From: Acanthacorydalis orientalis
Lineage: Eukaryota > Arthropoda > Insecta > Megaloptera > Corydalidae
Length of the DNA stretch: 64,000 nucleotides
Assembly (NCBI GenBank): GCA_034766995.1
Contig: CM068325.1
Location: 392,001 to 456,000, forward strand
Direction of reading: 5' to 3'
Part shown: one piece after another, positions 21,197-31,408 of the stretch
How positions within the stretch are numbered: position 1 is the stretch's first letter
How the letters are laid out: the number at the start of each line of letters is the position of its first letter
Translations under genes and position numbers: made by a program
Notes under the pieces: generated by a model
The model's database searches: none
What the model saw: the letters and a program-made list of their open reading frames with translations, nothing else
Told to the model about the DNA's origin: nothing

Positions 21197-23120
21197 CTAA
21201 ACGTTAGTAATAAATACAAAAAAAAGAACATTTAACACAACACTAAGGATTTCTTTACCATCGAAACCAAAGGAAAGGGTCTTCTTTTTCAAGTTTGAGG
21301 AATTTAATTCTTTCATATTATCGCATTCCGTGTCACAAACCGTGCACACAACCCGAAGTCCATTTGACTCTACTCGCCGAATAACTTCCATGATCATTCG
21401 TGATAAATGATCTGTAGTTAAATTTGGACGAAAGTAGTAGGCAATTGGCTGCTTCCAGCTACGTCTCACACTTTGCAACATGAAAACTATAACGCTATTT
21501 GCATATTCCTTCCCTATGAATCCGGTGTCCATGTCAACATGCCCAGTAATTCTATCAGTATGTTGGTCATACAACAATCCCTCACGAATTGACATTTCAT
21601 CGAACATTAATGAACAAAAGTTGTCGTTGTCCTCCAAATTACTGATCGTGCTTAGGTATGACACGATGTAATCGTTCACACCTGATTTCAAAGGAATCAA
21701 TCTCAAAAGACTCCTTAAAGTATTGTTCGATGGTAATGCAATTCGTTTCCATAATAAATAATAACCTTTTGGGCTTCTTTCCCAGAAAAATAAACACGAC
21801 AATTTCTCTTCTTCTGTACACCACCTGCCTGAAATTGTCACAGCGCTAACACGAAGCTATAAAAAAATATACTTGTTTATTAATTTATTAACGACAATGT
21901 AAACATTTCATAATTTGAAAAATTAATACCTGTGAGGCCAACAATATTCGGGCCGTAACAGGAAGATCTTTGAAAACTGAATCCAAGTGGTCTTCACTGC
22001 TTCGTAGCGACGCCTTTTTTTGCACAAACACGTTTTTCAGAGTACATACACATTTTTGTTTCTTTTTTGAAACCTTCATAGATTTATCTGTACTCGACGT
22101 GTTCGTGCCGAACATGCCGTGTTTCGTAATATCCCAAAGAGATATTAGTGTTGGTTTCTACAATATAAATAAAATTACTAGATTTTCAACGTCAGGTGTT
22201 TAAGTCATGCTGAAGAATAACAACTACTTACACGAGATTTTTTAAAACGAACAGCTACCTAAAGGCGTCGCTTCGTTGTTGTCACTCGTTTCAATTGAGT
22301 TTGTATGGAGTGTGGCAACTTCTGACGGCTCCTCCAAAGTTGCGATCTAAAATGTACGATATAACTTTGTACTGTTTAGAATTACTAAATTAACTTATAT
22401 CATCAGTGTTTCCATTTAAAATAATAACAGAGACACTGCAGATGGTGGCTACAATTTGAATGATTATAATAGAATTTTTTATAATTTTACAAAATAAATT
22501 ATAATATTAAAGTTGTGAATACTTACATTTACTGGAAGATCGATCTCATCTGCAATGGTAGGAGCGATCGGTGTTTCCATCGTGCTGGTCGACGGAAACA
22601 CTGCAGACGGTGGCTAGAATTTAAATAGCACCTATCATACAAATGTTTATCGCTACCCAAAAATAAATTCGGTACTTTCGAATCATTGTATCTCACGTAG
22701 CATGATTTTGAAAAATTGTTATTTTTCAAAAGCATATCTAATAAACCATTTTGTTTACTTTTAACAAATTTAGATTATGTTTACAAATAAAAAAAACATT
22801 TTATACCTGTCTCTCCAAGCACAAAGAGGGCACGGCTGATCTGTTTAAGCGGTTTTGTAAAAAACTTGTAAAATCACATGCTTTAAAAAGATGTCTGCAC
22901 AAATCTCATCATTTTAGATGCTGCATCAGCATGTTCTTCACCAATTCCCATTGCTTAAAGCCATAGTCGTGCCCCTACAATACAAGTATAATTAACTATT
23001 ACATATAAATAACTATTAACAATGAAAATTAATAAAAATAAAATATGACTCACCTGCTTTTCGTCCTTGGGTAATAAAATAATTTATCCCTCGGGACATC
23101 ACAAATGTAACAGGTACACC
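21197..23120 (-). pseudogene. P-like transposase with THAP domain, copy 2
   Basis: Exons read on the minus strand. The THAP zinc-binding start is CYICDVPRDKLFYYPRTKSR (about 23118-23058), then a GT donor. The second THAP exon (about 22972-22808) holds MGIGEEHADAASK and NRLNRSAVPSLCLERQ but has a one-base insertion near the third zinc ligand. A coiled-coil exon lies at 22115-21890. The catalytic exon (21841-21197) contains GRWCTEEEKLSCLFFWERSP, MFDEMSIREGLLYDQHTDRI, TGHVDMDTGFIGKEYANSV and RVESNGLRVVCTVCDTECDN. The frame stops before the GTP-binding insertion domain, so the protein is C-terminally truncated (P transposases are usually about 750-900 aa). The THAP domain binds element ends; the RNase H-like fold cuts DNA. 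I judge it inactive. Confidence 0.82.
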
Positions 23121-23389
23121 AAACAAAAATACATTCTCAAAAAGCGTTCAAACGGCGATAATAAACGACGTTAACAGATGAAATTTTAAACATTGTTTTG
23201 CTGAGAATGCAATTTTTGTTCGACCAACAAGAAAGCATTTATATATTCATGTTCTCTGCCAATAGTAAAACGATACATAAAATGACTTATAAATCGAACA
23301 ACTAACGCCATCTATTTAAGTCCGCAAAACTAAATAACTGTCATATCTTCCTACGTAACATGGACCGACCTGTTTGTATCTCTATAATT

Positions 23390-24010
23390 TTTGTTACTAT
23401 GAATGCTGGCCATCTACAATTAAAAACAGATCTCTTTTTTAACACATTGTCATCAGATTTTACATAGAATATCACAGACTTAAAAGTGTACTAAATGATT
23501 TGTACACATCGCGATTCCCTCTTTAATTATTAATGCAGATTTATGTTGAAGATATTTGTGTTTGATAGGTCACGTTACTAAGAAATGCTGGCCATCTATT
23601 ATTATGAACAGATTGGGTTTTTAACACATTGCCATCAGATTTCACACAGAATTTTATACATTAAAAATATACTAAATGACATGTATTTGTATGATTCTTT
23701 TTTTAATCATTAATACAGATGTATTTTGATGGATTTTTGTATGAATATTCGTTGTCACTGTACATCCTGGACATCCACAAATAAAAATTTGATTATTATC
23801 GAATTGTCGTCAAATTTTAAATGGAATTTTGTAGATTTAAAAATATAATAAATTATTTGTACTTGACATGATTTCCTTTTCAATTATTATTAATACAGAT
23901 ATATGTTGATGATTTTTTTGCCTGAAAAATTGTTTTCTGCGTATATCGTCGCCATCTACAATTAAAAGCAAATTAGATTATTAACCAATTCTCATCAGGT
24001 TTTGTATCCG
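23390..24010. repeat. ~182-bp diverged tandem repeat, about 3.4 units
   Basis: Units begin near 23393, 23572, 23750 and 23935 with GTTACTATGAATGCTGGCC or variants. They continue through CATCTACAATTAAAA, AACACATTGTCATCAGATTT and TTAATTATTAATGCAGATTT. Divergence between units is high, so the array is old. No coding frame is seen. Confidence 0.72.
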
Positions 24011-24580
24011 AATACGAATCGATTCGTCGTTTTTCTCGGCTATTCCTTGAATGCGAATTGCATAAGCAAATCGTTAGTAATGACACTTTGGAATAATTTG
24101 TGGCTTAATTTGCAGTTTATGTGTTAATATGTGCTCATCTTGATTTAAAATCCGTTACAATAACCTACGAGACACCAAGTTTCTCCTGCATACGTTGAAA
24201 AAGTTCATCATTCCGAGCAGAATGGTGTCTTTCGGCTTGAGAAAAGCCAATCACAGAACCCAACCGTTGAAAGCATTTCATTAAGCGATGAATCATCCTT
24301 CTTGATTAGTGAAGCGCTGTTGTCGAAATAACGACGACAGTTACAACAATCGATCAGCTGTTTTCGAAATAATGTTCTATAACATATTACGTGGCTCAGT
24401 TGTAAATTTTTCTATCGGAAATTTTTCATATTTTCTCAACAGAAATTAAAAAATAAAAAAATTACTAACTACTCAAGGTGTTGCGTGTCTTTTGCGCTAC
24501 TCTGTATTCATTCCATGTAAAATATACAAGGTATAAACAAATGTACACGCACACATATGTATTTATATATAAATATATAC

Positions 24581-24641
<61 letters not shown>

Positions 24642-24926
24642 AGGGGGAGGCTTAAGGGTGCGTCGACAACTGAGGTCATGAGTATATATATATATATATA
24701 TGTATATATATGTAGAATTTTCATTAAAATAAAGGAACATTACGAATGAATGGATTGATGAATCAGAATAATCACATTAATTACAATAGCAGTCTTAATT
24801 TTACTCCACTTCTGATAACTCCAACTGCATTCCATGTTCATTCACCGTCGATTCTATACCGTGTTGATTTTATTATACCTTTCATTTTTGTCCCAGGCCA
24901 GTGGCGTGCCTGAAATTCCAATCATA

Positions 24927-24971
<45 letters not shown>

Positions 24972-26340
24972 ATGTATGTGTGTGTGTGTAAAGAATTTTT
25001 TTGATTATAATAAGGCTTGATTAACTATTTCCGTACGTGCACATAAACTATGCCTGTTTCTAAATATTGCAAATAAAATAACGATATCGTACACAACTCA
25101 ATAGTGCAGAAATTCACTCTTCGTGGGGCTGATTTCGTATAGATAGGCTTGTCGATTCAGTGTTATAAATATTTTAAAGAACACACATAATGCATTCAAT
25201 TAATCCCATTCGCTTTTGATTTGTTTTTTATACAAGTATAATAAATTTACTTGATTTGGTCATAAAATAAGTATGCGGTGCAAATATACACTAAATCCAA
25301 AAGATTTCCAACATTGTCTGTTACATAGATAGATAGATAGAGAGATTATGTTTGACGGGGGTGGAAGCCATCTTGCCAACCGGCACTTAGACTCGAGGTC
25401 CATTATGATGCCTTCCCTCGGCTGATCAAATCTACTCGGGAAGTCTCTCTTCCTTCCAGAAGCCTAATTATGTTATGTTGAGATGAAATACGTATTCTAT
25501 TAACACTTTGTATCCTATGTTACACCGAAAATAATTAACTGTTACGACTCTAACGGATGAACTGAATGACAGGAAATTAATCGCGCCACAATCAAATCTC
25601 ATTGTCGAACACTGTATTTATTCAGCACGGTCATCTAACAAGTACAACGTGCGTATTGCACGGCGGCAAATTCAAATTGTCTCTCTAACATACTTAACCG
25701 CTGTACATTATTGGAACGTAATGAGATAATCAGAGATAACGAATATTAAAAATTATTCTATACATAAGTCGCATTTTGTTTTACTATTAATAAGGACTGA
25801 TGGTGAACAATGTAGATTAACGATTTATCACCACTACGAGGAGCGGCGCAGTGTGGACATTATAGTCAAATTTTTCATTTCTTTCGTTCACTTAATGCAC
25901 CATAAACGTTTTAAGAAGGACACTATTTGAAAATACATAACGTGTAAGTACTTTTTTCGATCACTGATGCTTTGTGATTCAGTGCTGCACAAACGTTCAC
26001 GTTTCCTGTATGAATTCTCTGTAGCAAGTCGCGAAAACAGAAAGAAATATCAATTTTGAAAAGTGAACCAAGAGTGAAGTTAAAGACTAGTTTTTCTAAT
26101 TGAAAAATTACGCCTATTTTGAAAAATGTTCGATCTACTATACGCAATACATTTTAAAACGATATAAAGAGTACAAATCAGTCCGTAACCGACAACTACA
26201 AGGACGGTCAAAGTTGTCGAACGGTGCGAAGGACGGGAGAGTGTCGAATCTCTCTGTAAGTAAGAATCCGAGCACCAGTACAGCAAATATCATTAGTGAA
26301 TGAAATCAAATGCGCGAAAAGAAGGTATGTAGTTGAATGT
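24011..26340. other. AT-rich DNA with no recognised gene
   Basis: About 2.3 kb holding (TA)n tracts (24567-24640, 24680-24712, 24925-24985) and a GATA run near 25328. The sequence GTTGCGTGTCTTTTGCGCTA at 24480-24499 looks like a single Tc1/mariner-type end, but I find no partner. Short minus-strand frames near 25923-26147 have no recognisable domain. Confidence 0.5.
24567..24640. repeat. (TA)n microsatellite
   Basis: A long TA run; translated frames across it are only Tyr-Ile repeats. Confidence 0.95.
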
Positions 26341-26383
26341 CAGTAGCATAGATGAAGATTCTCAAGATGACAAGGTACGGGTT

Positions 26384-26736
26384 TGGTTTTGGTGTTACGG
26401 AAACATCTTTTCAAAAAAACACAGGTGGAGTTTATTATAAAATTACACAGCTGCCATTCTATAAACTTAATTATAACAAATCTACTTAAATCTAAGTTTG
26501 TATAGGTTTATATAGTATTCCGATATTATTATTCGACGGGAACTGTCCATTCAGCTTCCCATGGCGTTGTCCAGTCCGGATGTTTGTGTCTGTCGCCATT
26601 CGATGGGAACTGTCGATTCGGCTTCTTACAGAACTCGGAAGATGTCGTCTGATCCGGATGTTTGTTAGTTGTTATTGATGGGAACTGTCTATGTCAGCTT
26701 CTCACAGACATTGCCTGAATTATGTGAATATATTAC
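26384..26736. mobile_element. 353-bp insertion with 8-bp target duplication
   Basis: TACGGGTT occurs on both sides (26376-26383 and 26737-26744), splitting the conserved P-like 3' end that is continuous in copy 2. The insert begins TGGTTTTGGTG and ends GAATATATTAC, with no clear inverted ends. Inside are two to three tandem ~75-bp units with CGACGGGAACTGTCCATTC and TCCGGATGTTTGT. Class unknown: a solo LTR with a miscounted duplication or a MITE are both possible. Confidence 0.7.
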
Positions 26737-26875
26737 TACGGGTTAAAATCCACGGCATGAAAACGCTCGACTTTCGGGTGCTGGGTGTTAACTCTCTGTG
26801 CCATCGCTAGAGGCACTGTCCGCGTGATATATGTGTGCGGGAGGTTTGAACACTCGAAATTTGAATAATAGCTTC

Positions 26876-27012
26876 GGTATGCATTCCCGTTCGGAAATGT
26901 TGAATTTTAACACATTTTTATAATAGTTCTAAAGTAGTGAGATATAAAATACGAAGTGCATTACTTTAAAGTTATTATCAAATTTTGTTAAAATTAAACA
27001 TTTTTGAACGGA
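26876..27012. repeat. Hairpin in the P-like 3' region, copy 3
   Basis: CATTCCCGTTCGGAAATGTT pairs imperfectly with AACATTTTTGAACGGATGTG, and the inner arms of AACACATTTTTATAATAGTT also pair. Same position in the element as in copy 2. Confidence 0.75.
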
Positions 27013-27189
27013 TGTGAATATATTTTAAGTTATTTATTTTTTGTATTCATACGATTGTACAATCATGTTCACATTTCATAAACAGAGAAAGTTATCTATA
27101 TAACATATTTGTTTTTAAAAAATATTTAACACTGACAATAAATAACTAATCATTAGTTCTAAATAAATATTAATAATAATCACAAAAGA

Positions 27190-29125
27190 AGAACATTTAA
27201 TACAACACTCTAAAAATTGCTCTCCCTTCGAAATCAAAAAATGGTCTTTCTTTTTCGATTTTAAGGAATTTAATGCTTAATGTATTGATCGATGCTGACG
27301 CAATTAATTTCCGTTATATATACTGAAACATTTTGTGTTCCTCTTCCAGAAAGATAAACACGACATCTTATCTTTTTCTGTCCACCGTCTGCCTGAATCT
27401 GCCACACCTCCGACACGAAGCTACAAAACTAAAAAAAAAATATTTGCTTGTTAATTTATAAACGACAACTTATACATTTATTAATTTGAAAAAAATATTA
27501 CCTGCGAGACCAACAAGATTCGGAATGCAGCAGGAAGGTCTTTGAAAACTAGATCCAAGCGATCTGCACTGCTTCGTGACAAGGCATTTATATTTTTTCT
27601 TTATTTTTCGCACAAACACTATTCAGCCTTCGCATATATTCTTGTTCAGCTTTTAAAATCTTCACAAATTTATCAGTAATCGACGCGTCTCGCATTTGTT
27701 TTCTAATATCTCGAATAGACATTAATGGTGGTTTCTACATAATAAATACAATTAATGGATTTCGAACGTCGGATATATAAATCATGCCTAAAGAATACCA
27801 ACTACTTACACGAGATTCTTTTGAAGGAATAGTTACTGAAGTCGTCGCTTCCTCGGCGGCACTCATTTCGATCGAAGGGAGTGTGGTAATGTCCGACGGC
27901 TAATCCAAAGTTGCGGACAAAAACGTTCGTCACATGTTATGTAGTGTAACTTTGTACCGTTTCGATTTACTAATTTAACTTACACGGTCAGTGTTTCCAT
28001 TCAAAATAATAACAGAAACATTGCAGGTTTTGGGTACAGTTTGTTTAGTAATTATAATAGAAATGTTAATAATTTTACAAAATAAATTATAGTACAAATA
28101 ATAATATTAAAATTGTCAATGCTCACATTTACTGGTAGATCGATCTCATCCGCAATGGCTGGAGCGATCGGTGTTTCCATCGTACTGGTTGATGCGAGCA
28201 CTGCAGACGCGGGCTGAAGTTGAAATAGCACTTATTATACAAATGTTTATCGCTACAGGCGGCCGAAGCTACTGGCGTTGTGACGGGAACACCTCCGCAT
28301 TCATGACGAGAACAGGTCACGGCCCGGGCTGCGGGTCGCGGGCAGCGGGCTTCTCTCGCGCCCCGAGCCGACGACCCCCCACCGGATCGCTGCCGTGTAA
28401 CTATAAACAAGAAGCTCGAACAGTGCCTTCCTCTCTTCTCGATACGTTATTCGTATCGACGGATCGAGCGTCGTTATCACCATGAGTCATAGGTCCTCGT
28501 AACTCGCACTCAATACCTCTGTAGCGTTTACGCTCGCACAACAATGAAATGAAAAAAATTGTTTATCGCTTCTCAAAAACAAATCCGGTACTTTCGGATC
28601 GTTGTATCTCATATAGCATGATTTTGAAAAATTGCTATTTTTCAAAACCGTATCTAGTAAACCACTTTATTTATTTTTAACAAATGAAGATTATGTTTAC
28701 AAATAAAAAAAAAACATTTTATACCTGTCTCTCCAAACACAAAGAGGGGACGGCTGATCTATTTAAGCGGTTTTGCGGAGAACTGGTATAATCACATGTT
28801 ATAAAAAGATGTCTGCACAATGTCATCATTTTAGATGCTGCATCAGCATGTTCTTCACCAATTCCGATTGCTCGAAGCCATAGGCGTGCTCCTACAATAC
28901 AAATATTATTACACATGAATCAACAATGAAAGTTAAACAACTAACAAACTATCAACAATGAAAGTTAATAAAATTAAAATATAACTCACCTGCTTTTCGT
29001 CCTTTAGCAATAAAATAATTTATCCTTCGGGACATCATAAATCTAACAGCTACGCCGAGCAAAATTCATTCTCACAAAGTGTGGAAACAGCGACAATGAA
29101 CATTATTAAACAGATTAAATTTTAA
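27190..29125 (-). pseudogene. P-like transposase with THAP domain, copy 3 (catalytic deletion)
   Basis: The THAP part is better preserved than in copy 2. The second THAP exon (28900-28736) reads ARLWLRAIGIGEEHADAASK, MMTLCRHLFITCDYTSSPQN and RLNRSAVPSLCLERQ, including the C-x-H ligand pair and the AVPSL motif. The coiled-coil exon lies at about 27720-27500. The catalytic exon starts (27430-27310) with a WTEKDK-like segment but is fused by deletion to its own 3' end, losing the FDEM aspartate region. No transposase can be made, though a THAP-only protein cannot be excluded. Confidence 0.8.
28255..28559 (+). mobile_element. Retroposon-like insertion with A-rich tail in P-like copy 3
   Basis: TGTTTATCGCT at 28244-28254 is repeated at 28560-28570, and copy 2 has the uninterrupted site. 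The insert is GC-rich (CGGCCCGGGCTGCGGGTCGC and similar), unlike its host. It ends in ATGAAATGAAAAAAA, as target-primed reverse transcription would leave. I do not recognise the source; a host transcript fragment or a SINE is possible. Confidence 0.7.
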
Positions 29126-29310
29126 ACATCGTTTTGCTGAGAATGCAATTTTTGCTCGACCAATAGGAAAGCATTTCTACGTTCATGTCCTCTGCCAATA
29201 GTCGACCGATACATAAAATGACCTATAAGTCGAACAACTAACGCCATCTATTTAAATACGCAAAACTAAATACTATTCTCATATTTTCGTATGTTACTTC
29301 GACCGGCCTG

Positions 29311-29556
29311 CGCTAAATGCGATCATAAACGCATGTTAAACAGATGACATTTTTGAACAGCGACTAATTAAGAATGCAATTTTTGTTCGACCAATAAGAG
29401 AGCATTTGCACGTTCGTGTCCTCTGCCAATAGTAATACGAAATACAAAATGACTTGTAAATCAAACAACTAGCGCCATCCGTCGCTGTCATAATAAACAA
29501 AATATCATCTCATATAATCGTATGTTACGTTGAGCGGCCTGGTCACTAGCACCGAT
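29311..29556 (-). mobile_element. P-like 5'-end fragment (copy 3b)
   Basis: About 245 bp directly abutting copy 3. It carries the 5' end CAGGCCGCTCAACGTAACAT (reverse complement at 29537-29556), the AACTAGCGCCATC and TCCTCTGCCAATAGT segments seen at 23290 and 29190, and nothing further. A tandem 5' end in the same orientation suggests insertion next to, or replication slippage at, an existing copy. Confidence 0.72.
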
Positions 29557-30385
29557 TATTCGAAACTGAAAATAAACCAACGTAGAAAAAAGCGTGTCCG
29601 TGGAAAGCCGCACTGTAGAAGTGAAACTTCTGTGCGATCGGTATATGAATATAACAGGGTATAAGAGAATGATATTATTGTTGATTTTTATCAAGAACTA
29701 TTTCCCGTTTAATCAAAATATTATTTTTTTCCTTTCGCGACGTCTCACTAGACGCGCGTCGGATGTTGAAATACCATTCGCCGGTGCAGTACTCGTTGAT
29801 CGCACAGAAATCTCAACTTTTACCGACCACTTACTTCCGTTGCTACCACGCCACGACTAAGATTTCGTGTCGCGTTGAGACAATGCAGATTTTGTGACGT
29901 GGGCAAACGAGTTCACCCTCGCTATAAAAATGTCATTTCGAAAAAAATATTGGAATAGAACAGACGGATTATGCGGTAGCTGGAACGACTTATTTGAATT
30001 TAATTCAAATCGACACACTATTGCAACTGGATGAAATATAGAGTACACACAATATGATGATGCACGAAACATTATACAGAGCGATGCAAAAATACAAAAG
30101 CTGTTATCGACACAGATTTGATACCATGTGACATAAACATACGGTACACGAGGAGAAAAATAATTCACACCGATTGGTATTGCGATGAGAAACGTTAATA
30201 GCAAGTCGTTTTCTTTCAGCTGTGTCCGTTTGTTCATAATTTAAATAAAAGCGATACTACTGGTTTCTGACGAGTGAAATATGACACATAAATTATTGAT
30301 TTTGAGTCATTGAGCACGTTAAGCTCCAGAACACGTCGGTCACCCGGTGACTGACGATACAAAATTTAATAAATAGTATCCGTAA
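29557..30385. other. Spacer with no recognised gene
   Basis: Short frames on both strands (88 and 126 residues, 29594-29860 plus and 29857-30237 minus) lack known domains. The palindromic motif GAAGTGAAACTTC at 29616-29628 recurs near 52568. Confidence 0.45.
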
Positions 30386-30628
30386 CGGTATCATCCGTAC
30401 TAGAGAGAGAGACAACAGATTCTGTGTAGTGACTATCAATGTCAACAGACATTAATAGTCACTTCACTTTATTGAATACCCACGAATGTCTGTTGTTGGC
30501 CGCGGCACTCTTATCCCTCTCGCTGATCCCACTTCCTACGCCCGTCTGTCCCCTAACTCCCTCAACACAACCAGCAATCCATCGAGTCTGTTGTCTCTCC
30601 GTCTCTCTCTCTAGTACGTATGATACCG
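30386..30628. repeat. 243-bp inverted-repeat element (MITE-like)
   Basis: The left arm (30386-30419), CGGTATCATCCGTACTAGAG onward, is inverted at 30586-30628 as TCTGTTGTCTCTCC...CTAGTACGTATGATACCG. The arms are about 33 bases with a small insertion. The GA/CT-rich inner parts contribute to pairing. I see no clear target duplication. Confidence 0.6.
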
Positions 30629-31408
30629 TAACAATATCCTTATATTAAGAATCAAAAAAAGGTTCAAGACGATAGAAAAAGAGAAAAGTATCTAGATATT
30701 ACTTTTATTAATATTAATTCTCTATAATACAATTACGATACGATAAAAATTATTTTGACGGATTCTGTTCAATCCCTGTAGAGGCAGAGAAACGATTTTT
30801 CACTGCAGTCATCACAGAATGTTATTTGTTCAGTCGAATGTCTGGCAATATTTCTTCCATGTCGTGCTGCATCATCTGCGTGGCGTCTCATACAATATTT
30901 TCTAACATCAGAGTCTCTTCCGTGTTTCACTTCCGTATCCGTCTTGCGCTGACATCTGATTGATAAAAATACAAAAACGTCCTCCTCACTGTACCGGAAA
31001 ACGGAACAGAACTGACTTGCTGAAGAATATGAAGCGATTCCGACGAAACGAAAGAATTAAACGCGAAATAATATACAAAGTGTGTCTATATATATGAAGA
31101 TGTGCGTGCAATCTAATCGCGGTCCCGCGTTCGTCTCCGGGCGGCGGTGTCGCGCGCCGTAACCGGAAACATACACGAAATAGTCTCGGCGCTCGATGTG
31201 TTAAATGTCCAGTAAATGCCGTGTTAACCGTAGTCCCAGACTTCGTAACTGTTACTACTGAATTGTCGTTCATTTGTTGTTCAAAACGATGTCTATTTTG
31301 TTTCTATTCACAGAGTACACTGTTGCCGAAGCACACTTATCACAGGACAGCAAGCATTAACGTGTTGTTTGTAATCTGTTCAGAAACTTAAACTATTGTC
31401 GTCACAAA
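30629..31408. other. 3' flank of the NACHT-ankyrin gene
   Basis: No gene is seen. TTTATT at about 30703, which reads AATAAA on the minus strand, could be a distant polyadenylation signal for the gene ending at 31409. That is speculative at 700 bases. Confidence 0.35.

Larger units (their letters stand above)
20757..23372 (-). mobile_element. P-like element copy 2, the most complete copy
   Basis: Minus-strand element. The 5' end at 23372 reads CAGGTCGGTCCATGTTACG, close to CAGGCCGGTCGAAGTAACAT at copies 3 and 4. The 3' end region near 20757-21196 holds CTCTAGATGACAAGGTACGG and a long hairpin, then 3' UTR-like AT-rich DNA. Between them lie THAP, coiled-coil and RNase H-like exons. I could not place the exact terminus at the 20757 side or find an 8-bp target duplication. 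Confidence 0.75.
26340..29310 (-). mobile_element. P-like element copy 3, with internal deletion and three insertions or scars
   Basis: Minus-strand copy. The 5' end at 29310 reads CAGGCCGGTCGAAGTAACAT (reverse complement of 29291-29310); the 3' region at 26340-27010 has GATGACAAGGTACGGG and the family hairpin. Relative to copy 2 it has lost about 420 bp of the catalytic exon (junction near 27280). It gained a 353-bp insertion at 26384-26736 and a 305-bp retroposon-like insertion at 28255-28559. Confidence 0.78.

Noticed and set aside
24480..24520. A complete Tc1/mariner element starting at GTTGCGTGTCTTTTGCGCTA
   Set aside because: No matching inverted end or transposase sequence was found in the following 2 kb.
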